A stretch of 51,238 nucleotides of DNA from CAZMVY01 sp964617875 (GTDB lineage Bacteria > Planctomycetota > Phycisphaerae > UBA1845 > PWPN01), in the NCBI GenBank assembly GCA_964617875.1, contig CAZUAI010000036.1:1-51238 (forward strand), in the 5' to 3' direction. Below are positions 18,801 through 27,100 of the stretch, one piece after another. The notes under the pieces are model-generated. The model did not search any database, was not told the DNA's origin, and saw nothing but the letters and a program-made list of their open reading frames with translations. Every line of letters begins with the position of its first letter. Position 1 is the first letter of the stretch. Made by a program: the position numbers and the translations under genes.

Positions 18801-18892
18801 GCGAGGGCGTACAGCGATACGCTCGCCACCAGCGCGATGGCCACGATCACCAGCCCGAGCCCAGTACACGTCAGCTTGCTTTGAAGTCGCAT
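15854..18892 (-). CDS. Methyl-accepting chemotaxis protein with multiple Cache modules
   Basis: This is a 1012-residue transmembrane receptor, about twice the usual length. TM1 is at about 10-30 and TM2 at about 655-685. The long periplasmic region reads as consecutive Cache-type sensing modules. The first resembles the Cache3-Cache2 fusion (VGTYIPAVGPDGKPNSVV, MLYVGIRETD). A second has RTGYPFVMDSTGVLLVHP and a third KTGYPYIVNEQGVVVTHP; these GYP-F/Y...HP phrases are hallmarks of ligand-binding Cache folds. HAMP (about 685-735) and a signalling domain with tip VIQDIAEQTNLLALNATIEA follow. Small organic ligands are likely but unidentified. It is the third receptor in the array, 136 nt downstream of the globin-bearing one, and its signalling domain is similar but not identical to the others. 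Confidence 0.93.
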   Translation of the reverse strand: MRLQSKLTCTGLGLVIVAIALVASVSLYALARSNRAAVAVSAAAVETQTLEVLAGGVRTDREMVASLLHRAENDVRKLAGSPNVSGFFTARAGVNDLWNAIAMRQAEAVVDSIVRMCQGQQTWLRSALTRHLAVAEHVLGRHGGVTGTDDTLSWKAVNQLTKAESTVTLPLLKAGDDVFRPNSDPNTPTPIVDEVQGLVGGTCTLFQRMNDAGDMLRIATNVVSAAGKRAVGTYIPAVGPDGKPNSVVAEVLAGKTFVGRAFVVDAWCQTAYKPLKDADGRIVGMLYVGIRETDNVDLVNEIVRMKIGRTGYPFVMDSTGVLLVHPKKEYVGKNTITDLKLANFREILDKRKAGEQQLLRYEFEGRAKFVLYTYFAPWDWVVCVSGYWDELVAGATEASLSFLRQEIGELNRISVIRGAEGERPLYSQIRVLDSGGMELVKLEHGKLSQDLKDKSTASWFAETSSLRPGEVSVAPLEIAANTGEPELRMTMPVCINGRTYGFAVLSMDWQATRAILAGRVYGKTGYPYIVNEQGVVVTHPRYTLKDKISLADPQYGELSRLMRERMCKGEEGHGRYMFEGVEKLVSFAPLKLGRRDYCLAVTVPVEEMGALAQQIASTGRSEARNAARTIAVAAAAVLVVAVVVMLLVSRRIARPLTRAVAMLQDIAQGEGDLTRRLHVTTKDELGQLAHWFNTFLDKLQSLVGSIAAAAKEFSAKAAELSSTATQLAGGAATTSEQSSMAMVGVEEMVHTIGSVNAATGQMTANAKSAAAAVEEMTASIAEVARSAEHAAGVAASAARLTESSTARIGHLDAAATEIGKVVEVIQDIAEQTNLLALNATIEAARAGDAGKGFAVVATEVKELARQTASATEDIRRRIEAIQGSTAETVKAIGEISDVIRNVNDVSRTIATAAEEQSITTKEIAQTVAQTSAAAESASKGLGDTAEGSVLIRKVVAEVERVAKDTSANASHTQAVGNDLAGLAEQMYALVGQFRISNDTNMTVAPPETAGRR

Positions 18893-19028
18893 TTCAGGTC
18901 ACCGTTTCGTTCTGTCGTCTGCCCCGTCGTTCACACCGCTTCCGGCTCGCCGTTTTCCCTGTCGTGCAGGGTGGAAGCCTGCACCACAACGGGCCCCGGC
19001 CCTCTCGCCGAAGACGGCGCCACCCTGG

Positions 19029-21557
19029 CTACCGGTCGGCGCCCGCGGTCAGGGCCTCGGCCGCGTATCCCGCGATCATGGCCTGGATACACGGCTTGAG
19101 CTGGCGGCGCCACAGCTTCTCCGTCTGATCCGTCCACTCCGGGTCCAGCTCACGGAGCGTCTCGATCCACGCCTTGACCCACACGTCGTACATCTCCGGC
19201 GGGATGTTCAGCCGCGCCCGGCTGTGGCTCTCGGCCAGTGCCGCCACCCGTGCCCGGCTCTCCGCATCGCCCGCGGCGAACCGCAACGCAAGCGCCACGC
19301 CGTCCCGCAGGAGCGACTTCTGCTTGCGGAAGTCCGTCCGCGCAAAGCGCGGCGGGACCCGCCCGTCGCTTTCAAGGAACCGCTGGTAGAACCGGTCGAA
19401 GACGTTCCGCGCCTCCGCACGGGCCAGCGAGTTGCGGATCTCCGCCGGCACGGCCGCCGGGAGCTGAAGAGCCGTCGCCTTCGCCGTTTCGCCGCCCGCC
19501 TCCACTTTGAACTGGCTGACGGCAAGCTGGAGGTTCGCCGCCAGGCGGCTCAGTTCCTGACCCGCGGCCTGCGTCTGCGCCGCGCCCTGGGCGGTCTGCT
19601 TCGCCGCCGTGTCCACCCCCGCGATGTTCCGCGTGATCTCCCCGCTCGCCGACGCCGTCTGCGACACCCCCTGCGACACCAGCTCCGCCGCCGACGCCGT
19701 CTGCGCCACGTTCTGCGCAATCTCCTTCGTCGTGATGCTCTGCTCCTCCACCGCCGACGCAATCGTCCGCGACACGTCGTTCACCGTCCCGATCACCTTC
19801 GTGATCTCCCCCATCGACCGGACCGTCTCCGCCGTCGAACCCTGGATCGCCTCGATCCGCCGCCGGATGTCCTCCGTCGCGCCCGCCGTCTGCTTCGCCA
19901 GCTCCTTCACCTCCGTCGCCACCACCGCGAAACCCTTGCCCGCGTCCCCCGCCCGCGCCGCCTCGATCGTCGCGTTCAACGCCAGCAGGTTCGTCTGCTC
20001 CGCAATGTCCTGGATGACCTCGATCACCTTCCCGATCTCCGCCGCCGCCGCGTCCAGCTGCCCGATCTTCTCGCCGCTCTCCGCCGCCAGCCGCGACGCG
20101 CTGTCCGCCACCGCCGCCGCCTGCTCCGCGTTCCGCGCCACCTCCGTAATGCTCGCCGTCATCTCCTCCACCGCCGACGCCACCGTCTTCACGTTCGCCG
20201 ACATCTGCTCCGTCGAGGCCGCCATCCCGCTCATGTTCGTCGCCATCTCCTCCGCCGCCGCCGCCACCGTCGAGGACTGCGCCGTCGTCTCCTCCGCCCC
20301 GCTCGCCAGCTGCGCCGCCGTCGAAGACAACTCCGTCGCCGATCCCGCCAGCGTCTGCGCGTCGCCGGAGATCCGCGCAATGATCTGCTGGATCTTCTCC
20401 ACGAACGTGTTGAACCACTGCGCCAGCTCACCGATCTCGTCCTGGGTGGCCACGGCCAGGCGCTTGGTCAGATCGCCCTCGCCCTGGGAAATGTCCTTCA
20501 ACATGTCCGACGCGCGCCGGATCGGCCGGGTGATCGCGCGGGTCATGACGACGCCCAGACCGAGCGCGAGGGCCACGCCGACCACCGCCGCAATCAGGCT
20601 GAGCAGCTTGAGCCGCTTCGCCTGGGTCTCGGCGCTCTTGGCGGCACTCTCGGCCGCCTTGGCGTTGATGTCGATCAACTTGGCCAGCGACTCTTCCACG
20701 GAGTCGCCGGCGGCATCGACCGCCTCCATCGCGGCACACATCGCATCGAGCAGACGGTTGCCCTCATCCACTATGACCATCGCCTCTTCGAAACGCTTGA
20801 TGGTCTGGCCGAGTGCCTCTCGAAAGGGACCGCAGATGATCTTCATCGCGCCTTCCTTGTCGCCTCTGGCGACAAGTTCCTTGGCCTGACGAACCGATGC
20901 GTGCGTTCTGTTGTGGGATTCATGGGTGCTCTTGAAGAACTCGGCCAGCTTGGGGTTGTCGGTCTTGAACCCGGCCAGCCACTTGCCGTAGGTGCAGGTG
21001 GTGGGATCATCACCCCCGGCGAGGGGTTCACCATTCAGCGCGTGCTCGAGGATACTCACCTGGAGCTTGTGGTGTGCCGTCTTGATCATCGCGATGTCGC
21101 GCTGCAACGCCGGGGGATTGCCGGCATTGAGGGCCACAAAGGCCCGCTCCGCGGCGACATAGGCCTCGTGCGCCTTCCACCACTTGTCCCAGGCCGGAAC
21201 GAACCGCTTCCACTCTTCGGCCTCGTCCGGCGTTTTCGGCAAAGGCTCATAGACCTGGCGCGCCGCGTCGGCGTCGGCCTTGGCGGTCTTGAAGGTTTCG
21301 TGCGCCGCCGCTCGGACCGCAGCCGTGGCCAGCGGCGAGACGATTTCCTCCTCCGCGCAGCCTATCCGCTTCAGGGCAACGAGCATGTCCTGGAGGCTGT
21401 CTACACTCGGCAGACGAACAAAGCCGAGTTCCTCGATGCTGGAGTCGCTGCGGACGGCGCCGTAGTAGCCGAGTCCGCCCAGCAGCAATGTGATCGCCGC
21501 CACGATCGAGAATCCGCCGACAAGTTTCTTTCCGATGGTCATGTTTCCGAGTCTCAT
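19029..21557 (-). CDS. Chemoreceptor with CZB-like periplasmic region and C-terminal globin-like domain
   Basis: This is an 842-residue receptor. TM1 is at about 11-33 and TM2 near 300-325. The periplasmic part contains a CZB-like zinc-binding pattern: TAHHKLQVSILEHAL, then CTYGKWL, then HESHNRTH. HAMP and a standard MCP signalling domain follow. After QFKVEAGGE (from about 685) comes a 158-residue tail of which about 714-835 resembles a globin: NVFDRFYQRFLESDGRVPP, then FARTDFRKQKSLLRDGVALA, then LAESHSRARLNIPPEMYDVW. H778 sits where the proximal haem ligand is expected. In HemAT-type sensors the globin precedes the MCP domain, so this order is unusual. The ATG at 21557 is chosen because TM1 follows at once and GAAGG is 9 nt upstream. 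The open frame continues upstream to 21938 only as Arg-rich noise over the neighbour gene. Confidence 0.88.
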   Translation of the reverse strand: MRLGNMTIGKKLVGGFSIVAAITLLLGGLGYYGAVRSDSSIEELGFVRLPSVDSLQDMLVALKRIGCAEEEIVSPLATAAVRAAAHETFKTAKADADAARQVYEPLPKTPDEAEEWKRFVPAWDKWWKAHEAYVAAERAFVALNAGNPPALQRDIAMIKTAHHKLQVSILEHALNGEPLAGGDDPTTCTYGKWLAGFKTDNPKLAEFFKSTHESHNRTHASVRQAKELVARGDKEGAMKIICGPFREALGQTIKRFEEAMVIVDEGNRLLDAMCAAMEAVDAAGDSVEESLAKLIDINAKAAESAAKSAETQAKRLKLLSLIAAVVGVALALGLGVVMTRAITRPIRRASDMLKDISQGEGDLTKRLAVATQDEIGELAQWFNTFVEKIQQIIARISGDAQTLAGSATELSSTAAQLASGAEETTAQSSTVAAAAEEMATNMSGMAASTEQMSANVKTVASAVEEMTASITEVARNAEQAAAVADSASRLAAESGEKIGQLDAAAAEIGKVIEVIQDIAEQTNLLALNATIEAARAGDAGKGFAVVATEVKELAKQTAGATEDIRRRIEAIQGSTAETVRSMGEITKVIGTVNDVSRTIASAVEEQSITTKEIAQNVAQTASAAELVSQGVSQTASASGEITRNIAGVDTAAKQTAQGAAQTQAAGQELSRLAANLQLAVSQFKVEAGGETAKATALQLPAAVPAEIRNSLARAEARNVFDRFYQRFLESDGRVPPRFARTDFRKQKSLLRDGVALALRFAAGDAESRARVAALAESHSRARLNIPPEMYDVWVKAWIETLRELDPEWTDQTEKLWRRQLKPCIQAMIAGYAAEALTAGADR
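19571..20336 (-). repeat. 766-bp duplicated MCP signalling segment, copy 1
   Basis: This stretch, inside the globin-bearing receptor gene, appears identical base for base to 21747-22512 at a constant offset of 2176 bp; all three reading frames translate identically across it. It encodes most of the signalling domain. Flanking sequence diverges sharply at both ends. Confidence 0.85.
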
Positions 21558-21675
21558 CGCATTCAGCCTTCTTGTTGAGAAGTCCCACAAACAAGCGGCG
21601 GTGCGTGCGCCGCTCTCCGTCCATTCCCGTCTTTGCACGCCGGCAGCGCCCGCTCCGCGAAACGCCGCCGTGCCG

Positions 21676-23595
21676 TTACACCTTGAACTGCCCGACGACC
21701 GCCTGAAGCTGCTCCGCGAGCTTCGACATCTCCTGCCCGGCCGTCCGCGTCTGCGCCGCGCCCTGGGCGGTCTGCTTCGCCGCCGTGTCCACCCCCGCGA
21801 TGTTCCGCGTGATCTCCCCGCTCGCCGACGCCGTCTGCGACACCCCCTGCGACACCAGCTCCGCCGCCGACGCCGTCTGCGCCACGTTCTGCGCAATCTC
21901 CTTCGTCGTGATGCTCTGCTCCTCCACCGCCGACGCAATCGTCCGCGACACGTCGTTCACCGTCCCGATCACCTTCGTGATCTCCCCCATCGACCGGACC
22001 GTCTCCGCCGTCGAACCCTGGATCGCCTCGATCCGCCGCCGGATGTCCTCCGTCGCGCCCGCCGTCTGCTTCGCCAGCTCCTTCACCTCCGTCGCCACCA
22101 CCGCGAAACCCTTGCCCGCGTCCCCCGCCCGCGCCGCCTCGATCGTCGCGTTCAACGCCAGCAGGTTCGTCTGCTCCGCAATGTCCTGGATGACCTCGAT
22201 CACCTTCCCGATCTCCGCCGCCGCCGCGTCCAGCTGCCCGATCTTCTCGCCGCTCTCCGCCGCCAGCCGCGACGCGCTGTCCGCCACCGCCGCCGCCTGC
22301 TCCGCGTTCCGCGCCACCTCCGTAATGCTCGCCGTCATCTCCTCCACCGCCGACGCCACCGTCTTCACGTTCGCCGACATCTGCTCCGTCGAGGCCGCCA
22401 TCCCGCTCATGTTCGTCGCCATCTCCTCCGCCGCCGCCGCCACCGTCGAGGACTGCGCCGTCGTCTCCTCCGCCCCGCTCGCCAGCTGCGCCGCCGTCGA
22501 AGACAACTCCGTTGACAACCCCGCCAGCGTCGATGTGTTGCCGGCGATATCGCGGATCATGCCCTGGAGCTTGTCCATGAACCGGTTGAAGTATCGCGCC
22601 AGCTCGCCGATCTCGTCCTGCGTGGTCACGGCCAGCCGCCTGGTCAGATCGCCCTCGCCCTGCGCAATCTCGCGGAAGACGCCCGATGCGGATCGGACCG
22701 AACGCGCGATCTGCTGTCCGTAGGCCAGGTTCACCGTCAGGACGACCGCTCCGGCAAGCAGCGCGATGCCGCCGACCGCGAGAAACGCATTTCGGATCGA
22801 GGCGTAGGCCCTTTCCCGCGTGGCGTCAGCCTGGCCGCGAATGGTCGCCACGAGCGACTCGGCCGCCGAGTCGCTCTCCTCCGTGGCCCGGGCAATCGCC
22901 GTCCGGTTCGTGATGAACTCGCGGACCAGTTCGTCGACCGCCTTGTTGGCCGCCTGAGCCTTGACCGGCAGTTCGGCGAACGGGGTTCCCGCGAGTCGTG
23001 CGACATCGTTCTCGGCGTTGCGGATTGCCTGCGCGAGATAGTCGAGCAGGTCCTTCTCCATGCGCGGATCGGAGACCATCCGATAGAACAGTCTCTGCAC
23101 GGCCAGGCAGGACGACGTGTTCACGTTGGCCCCGACGATCACGCGCTTTTCGAGATCGGTTACGGCGGCGGCATCCGTGGGGCTCAGCAACCGCTCCACC
23201 GTCTTTTCGATGTACGCATTCGATTGCTCCAGAGAGAGCGTCGTGAGGCGCATGACCTCCTTCTCGATTTCGAGGTTTCGTGTCTTGCGGACCACAACGG
23301 CATCCAGGATGCCCGCCATGCGCACGAGCGTCGCCTTCGCGGAGGAATCCATGGACGTACGGAGCCGATCCAGGCGTGTGCGTACCGCCGTGGCATCGAC
23401 CGCCGCCGGGTCGCGATAGTACTCGGCACAGCGCTGCGCCAGTTCCCGCGTCTGCTCCTGGTCGGAGCCGGCCTTGCCGATCAGATCCAGTCGCTGCCGC
23501 GTCTGCGTCACGCTCCACGCGACGACCGCGACAACCGGAACCATGGCAAGCAGTTGCAGCCCTGCCGGAATCATCAGTTTCGTGCGAATCCTCAT
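21676..23595 (-). CDS. Methyl-accepting chemotaxis protein with helical periplasmic domain
   Basis: This is a 639-residue receptor of ordinary length. TM1 (about 8-28) and TM2 (about 278-302) bracket a mostly helical periplasmic region of about 250 residues, with no Cache signature and no clear metal or haem motif. HAMP (about 300-355) carries the phrase REIAQGEGDLTRRLAVTTQDEIGELA. The signalling domain follows, with tip IAEQTNLLALNATIEAARAG, ending in QAVVGQFKV. The ATG at 23595 has GAGGAG 7 nt upstream. Most of the signalling domain is the second copy of the 766-bp identical block. It follows cheW by 117 nt and precedes the globin-bearing receptor by 118 nt. The ligand is unknown. Confidence 0.93.
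   Translation of the reverse strand: MRIRTKLMIPAGLQLLAMVPVVAVVAWSVTQTRQRLDLIGKAGSDQEQTRELAQRCAEYYRDPAAVDATAVRTRLDRLRTSMDSSAKATLVRMAGILDAVVVRKTRNLEIEKEVMRLTTLSLEQSNAYIEKTVERLLSPTDAAAVTDLEKRVIVGANVNTSSCLAVQRLFYRMVSDPRMEKDLLDYLAQAIRNAENDVARLAGTPFAELPVKAQAANKAVDELVREFITNRTAIARATEESDSAAESLVATIRGQADATRERAYASIRNAFLAVGGIALLAGAVVLTVNLAYGQQIARSVRSASGVFREIAQGEGDLTRRLAVTTQDEIGELARYFNRFMDKLQGMIRDIAGNTSTLAGLSTELSSTAAQLASGAEETTAQSSTVAAAAEEMATNMSGMAASTEQMSANVKTVASAVEEMTASITEVARNAEQAAAVADSASRLAAESGEKIGQLDAAAAEIGKVIEVIQDIAEQTNLLALNATIEAARAGDAGKGFAVVATEVKELAKQTAGATEDIRRRIEAIQGSTAETVRSMGEITKVIGTVNDVSRTIASAVEEQSITTKEIAQNVAQTASAAELVSQGVSQTASASGEITRNIAGVDTAAKQTAQGAAQTRTAGQEMSKLAEQLQAVVGQFKV
21747..22512 (-). repeat. 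766-bp duplicated MCP signalling segment, copy 2
   Basis: This is the partner of 19571-20336. Identity begins at the GCGTCTGC shared by both genes and ends just after the shared ...GACAACTCCGT. Third codon positions are identical too, which points to recent duplication or gene conversion rather than protein-level constraint. Confidence 0.85.
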
Positions 23596-23712
23596 GACGA
23601 TACTCCTCGAAAACCTCACATCCGAGCCCACGCGGCATACCCGCCGGGCAGGCAGCCGACCCGTGACGGCCGCGCCGCGCGGCCTTCTCCCGTTCGCGCT
23701 TCGCCGGGCGAT

Positions 23713-24177
23713 TCAGCCCGTGGTCGCCAGCACCTCGTCCAGATCCAGGATTACCAGGATCTCGCGCTCCAGCTTGTAGACGCCCACGAAGAACCGGCCG
23801 TCCGCCCCGCCGACGTTCGCCGGCGGCGGCTCCCTGTCGGCCGTGTTGACCTTCACCACGTCGGCCACCCGGTCCACGATCAGACCGATCCGCTCGCCGG
23901 CGGCGTTCACGATGATGTTGCGCGTCTGCTTCGTGACCTCGCCGGGTTCCAGTTCGAGGACCGTGCGGAGGTCGATCACCGTCACCACGTCGCCCCGCAG
24001 GTTCATCACGCCGCGGACGTAATCGGGCGCGTGGGGCACCGGAGTCAGCTCGATGTAGCGGCCGATTTCCTGGATCTGGCCGATGTCGATGCCCATCAGC
24101 AGGTTGCCGACGCAGAACGTGGTGAACTCCTGCTCGCCCGCGGCAACGGCCGTGGCGCTCTTCGTGGTCGTGCTCAT
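23713..24177 (-). CDS. cheW: Chemotaxis coupling protein CheW
   Basis: CheW is the adaptor that links receptors to the kinase CheA in the signalling array. The 154-residue product covers one CheW domain: FCVGNLLMGIDIGQIQEIGR, then the central VRGVMNLRGDVVTVIDLRTVL, then IGLIVDRVADVVKV. Size is normal. Its ATG overlaps the cheA stop codon in an ATGA arrangement (24174-24177), implying translational coupling and matched stoichiometry. The three receptor genes follow immediately. Confidence 0.95.
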   Translation of the reverse strand: MSTTTKSATAVAAGEQEFTTFCVGNLLMGIDIGQIQEIGRYIELTPVPHAPDYVRGVMNLRGDVVTVIDLRTVLELEPGEVTKQTRNIIVNAAGERIGLIVDRVADVVKVNTADREPPPANVGGADGRFFVGVYKLEREILVILDLDEVLATTG

Positions 24178-27100
24178 TGTGATCTCCCGACGGTCTTCGG
24201 CGCGCGATCCGCAGCCAGGCCCGCCTTCTGCCGTGCCGCGTTGAGCTGCCGCGCGACCGCGGCCCGAAGCCCTTCCTTGTCCAGCTTCACGTGATACTCC
24301 GTCACGCCCGATTCGATCCCGCGCTGGATGTCCTCCTCGCCCGCCAGCGACGTGACGGCAATCACCGGCAGGTGCGCAAACTGCGGGTCACGCGTGATCC
24401 GGCTCGTCAGCTCGTAGCCGTTCATGTTCGGCATCTCGATGTCGGTGACGACGAGGTCGAACCGGCGCTCGGGATCCTGCAGCGTGTTCCAGGCGGCCGC
24501 GCCGTCCTCGCAGGCGACGACCTCGTAGCCGTCGGACTTGAGCAGCTCCTCGATCTGCTTGCGGAAGAAGTTCGAGTCTTCCGCGATGAGGATCGTCACC
24601 GCCCGGTCGTCGGTCCGCTCGACCTTCTCGCGGTCGACGAACCACTCCGGGTGCGCCGCTTCCGCCAGCTCGAACAGGTCGATCAGCCGGGCCGTCTTCC
24701 GGTCCACCACGACCGAGCCCATGATGCCCGGTTCGCGGAACGTGACGTCGTCCACCTCGGTGGTGACGTCGCGGATATCGACGAGGTCGGGCACGACGAG
24801 GCCCACCTCGCGCCGCGAAATGCCGAAGACGACGACGTAGAGCTTCGTCCGCTCGGGCCGGGGCTTCGCCTTGACGCTCCGCTCCAGGCTCAGCAGCGGC
24901 AGCGACGTCCCGCGGTACTGCAGCACTTCCTGCCCGCCGACGCTGTCGATCTGGTCGGCGCGGATCCGTTCGATGCGGGCGATCAGGCCCATCGGGATGC
25001 CGAACAGCTCGCTCGGGTCGTTCGTGAACAGCAACACGGACTGCGTCTGCGCCGCCCCGTGCCGCACGGTCTCTTCGCCGCCGTGAACGACCGTCGTCTC
25101 GGGAGCGACGAGCTTCGCGTGCGCCGCGATTCCCGCCACGTCGAGGATCAGCGCGACCCGGCCGTCGCCGAGAATCGTCGCGCCGGCGAGGCAGGTGCAG
25201 CCCTTCATGTGCCGGCCGAGCGGCTTGACGACGATTTCCTGGGAGTCGTAAAGACCGTCGACGATCAGCCCGTAGCGCAGGTGCCCGGTCTCCACGACGA
25301 TGATGTTCAGCGCGCCCGCCGCCGTGTCCTCACGGCGATCGCTCCCGGCGCGGCGATCGACCCCCGGCGGCGGTTCCGCACCGGCACGCCGATCGGCGAT
25401 CCGGACGCGATCGTTGTTCTCCAGCACGTCGGGCAGCGGGTCGAGGTACTTGGACTGCATTCCCAGGACCGTGCTCAGCCGCACGAGCGGAAGCAGGCTC
25501 CCGCGAAGCCGCAGGACCTCGGCGCTCTTGACCCGCTCGATCCGGGTGGCGACCTCGGAGGCCTTGATCCGCACGAGTTCGCTGATGCCGACCTGCGGGA
25601 TGGCAAAGCGCCCTTCGCCGCAGCGGACGATGAGCGACGGGATGATGGCGAGCGTGAGTGGCAGCTTCACGTGGACGGTCGTACCGGAGCCCAGTTCGGT
25701 CTCGACCTCGACGGAGCCGCCGAGCTTCTCGATGTTCGTCTTGACGACGTCCATGCCGACGCCGCGCCCGCTGACGTCGGTGACCTTCTCCGCCGTCGAG
25801 AAGCCCGGGTGGAAGATGAGCTTGACCGCCTCCCGGTCGGTCATCGAGTGGGCCTCGTCCGACGTGATCAGCCCTGTGGAGACGGCCTTCTCCTTGAGCC
25901 GGTTCGCGTCGATGCCGCCGCCGTCGTCCTGGATCGTGATGTGCACCTTGCCCGCCTGGTGAAAGGCCCGCAGGTGCACCTTGCCGACCGCCGCCTTGCC
26001 GCGGGCCGTGCGGACGTCCGGCCGTTCGACCCCGTGATCGACCGAGTTCCGGACCAGGTGCGTGAGCGGGTCGCCGATCGTCTCGATGATCGTCTTGTCC
26101 AGCTCGACGTCCTCGCCCTCCACCGTCAGCTCGACCTGCTTGCCGAGCGAGGCGCTGAGGTCGCGGATCAGCCGCGGGAACTTGTTGAACACCGTCCCGA
26201 TCGGCTGCATCCGCGTCTGCATGATCGCTTCCTGCAGCTCGCTCGTGACCTGGTTCAGCCTGGCACCGACGGACTCGAGACCGCGGCGGTCCTTCGAATC
26301 GATGATCTGCAGCAACTGGTTGCGGCCCAGGACCAGTTCGCCCGCCAGGTTCATCAGCGTGTCGAGGACCTTCACGTGTACGCGCAGGCTGGTTTCGGGT
26401 TTCGTCGTCGGGATCGCCCGGGCCGGCGCGGTCGCGGGAGCCGCAGGTGCCGCCGGGGCCGGCGCTGAGGCGGGCGGCACGGGCGTTGGCGCCGGTGGTG
26501 CGGCGGAAGCGGCGGCCGTGGGTTGTGCCGGTGTCGGTGGCGCCGGGGGCGCCGGGGCCGCCGCCGCGCCCGTCGCCGACATCGGCGACACGTGGGCGGT
26601 CCAGTCCATCTCGTCCGACCCGGCGATGAGGTGTACGCGATTCGAGGGCACCCCCAGTGTCTCGGACAACGCGGGCGGCGGCAGCTTCGACGCGACGAGC
26701 ATCACGAAGCAGAGGCTCTCCGGCAGGGCGTCGTTCAGCCTGCCCATGCCGGCCGTCCGGACGTAGCTGTCGATCAACTCGCCGTTGGCGTAGACCCCGC
26801 GCAGGAAGTCGAGCGGCGTCCGGCCGGTCGGCTCGACGTCGGCGATGAAGTCCACTTCGACCACATAGATGTGGCCCCCCTGCCGCTGGCGGAGGACCAG
26901 CTCCTGCTCCTGGACCATCGCGAACGCGAGGCCGCCCGTGGGCAGCAGCACGTCGATCTCCCGGTTCAGCGTTTCCGAGGTCTGCGGCGCGGTCTGGGCC
27001 GCTACGGCCGCCGCCAGGGCCTTCACGGGGCCGCTGATGTCCGTGTCCGCCGAACCCGCGACGTCGTTGACCATCTCGCGGAGCAGGTCGGCCCCCTTGA

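Noticed and set aside
21558..21938. N-terminal extension of the globin-bearing receptor
   Set aside because: The extra 127 codons are Arg-rich, overlap the neighbouring receptor gene, and would place TM1 deep inside the protein.
19571..22512. Insertion sequence or phage origin of the duplicated block
   Set aside because: The repeated DNA is only receptor signalling-domain coding sequence; there are no terminal repeats, transposase or target duplications.
24291..26468. Plus-strand open frame of 725 codons opposite cheA
   Set aside because: Antisense shadow of cheA, rich in Arg/Asp/His and unlike any family.
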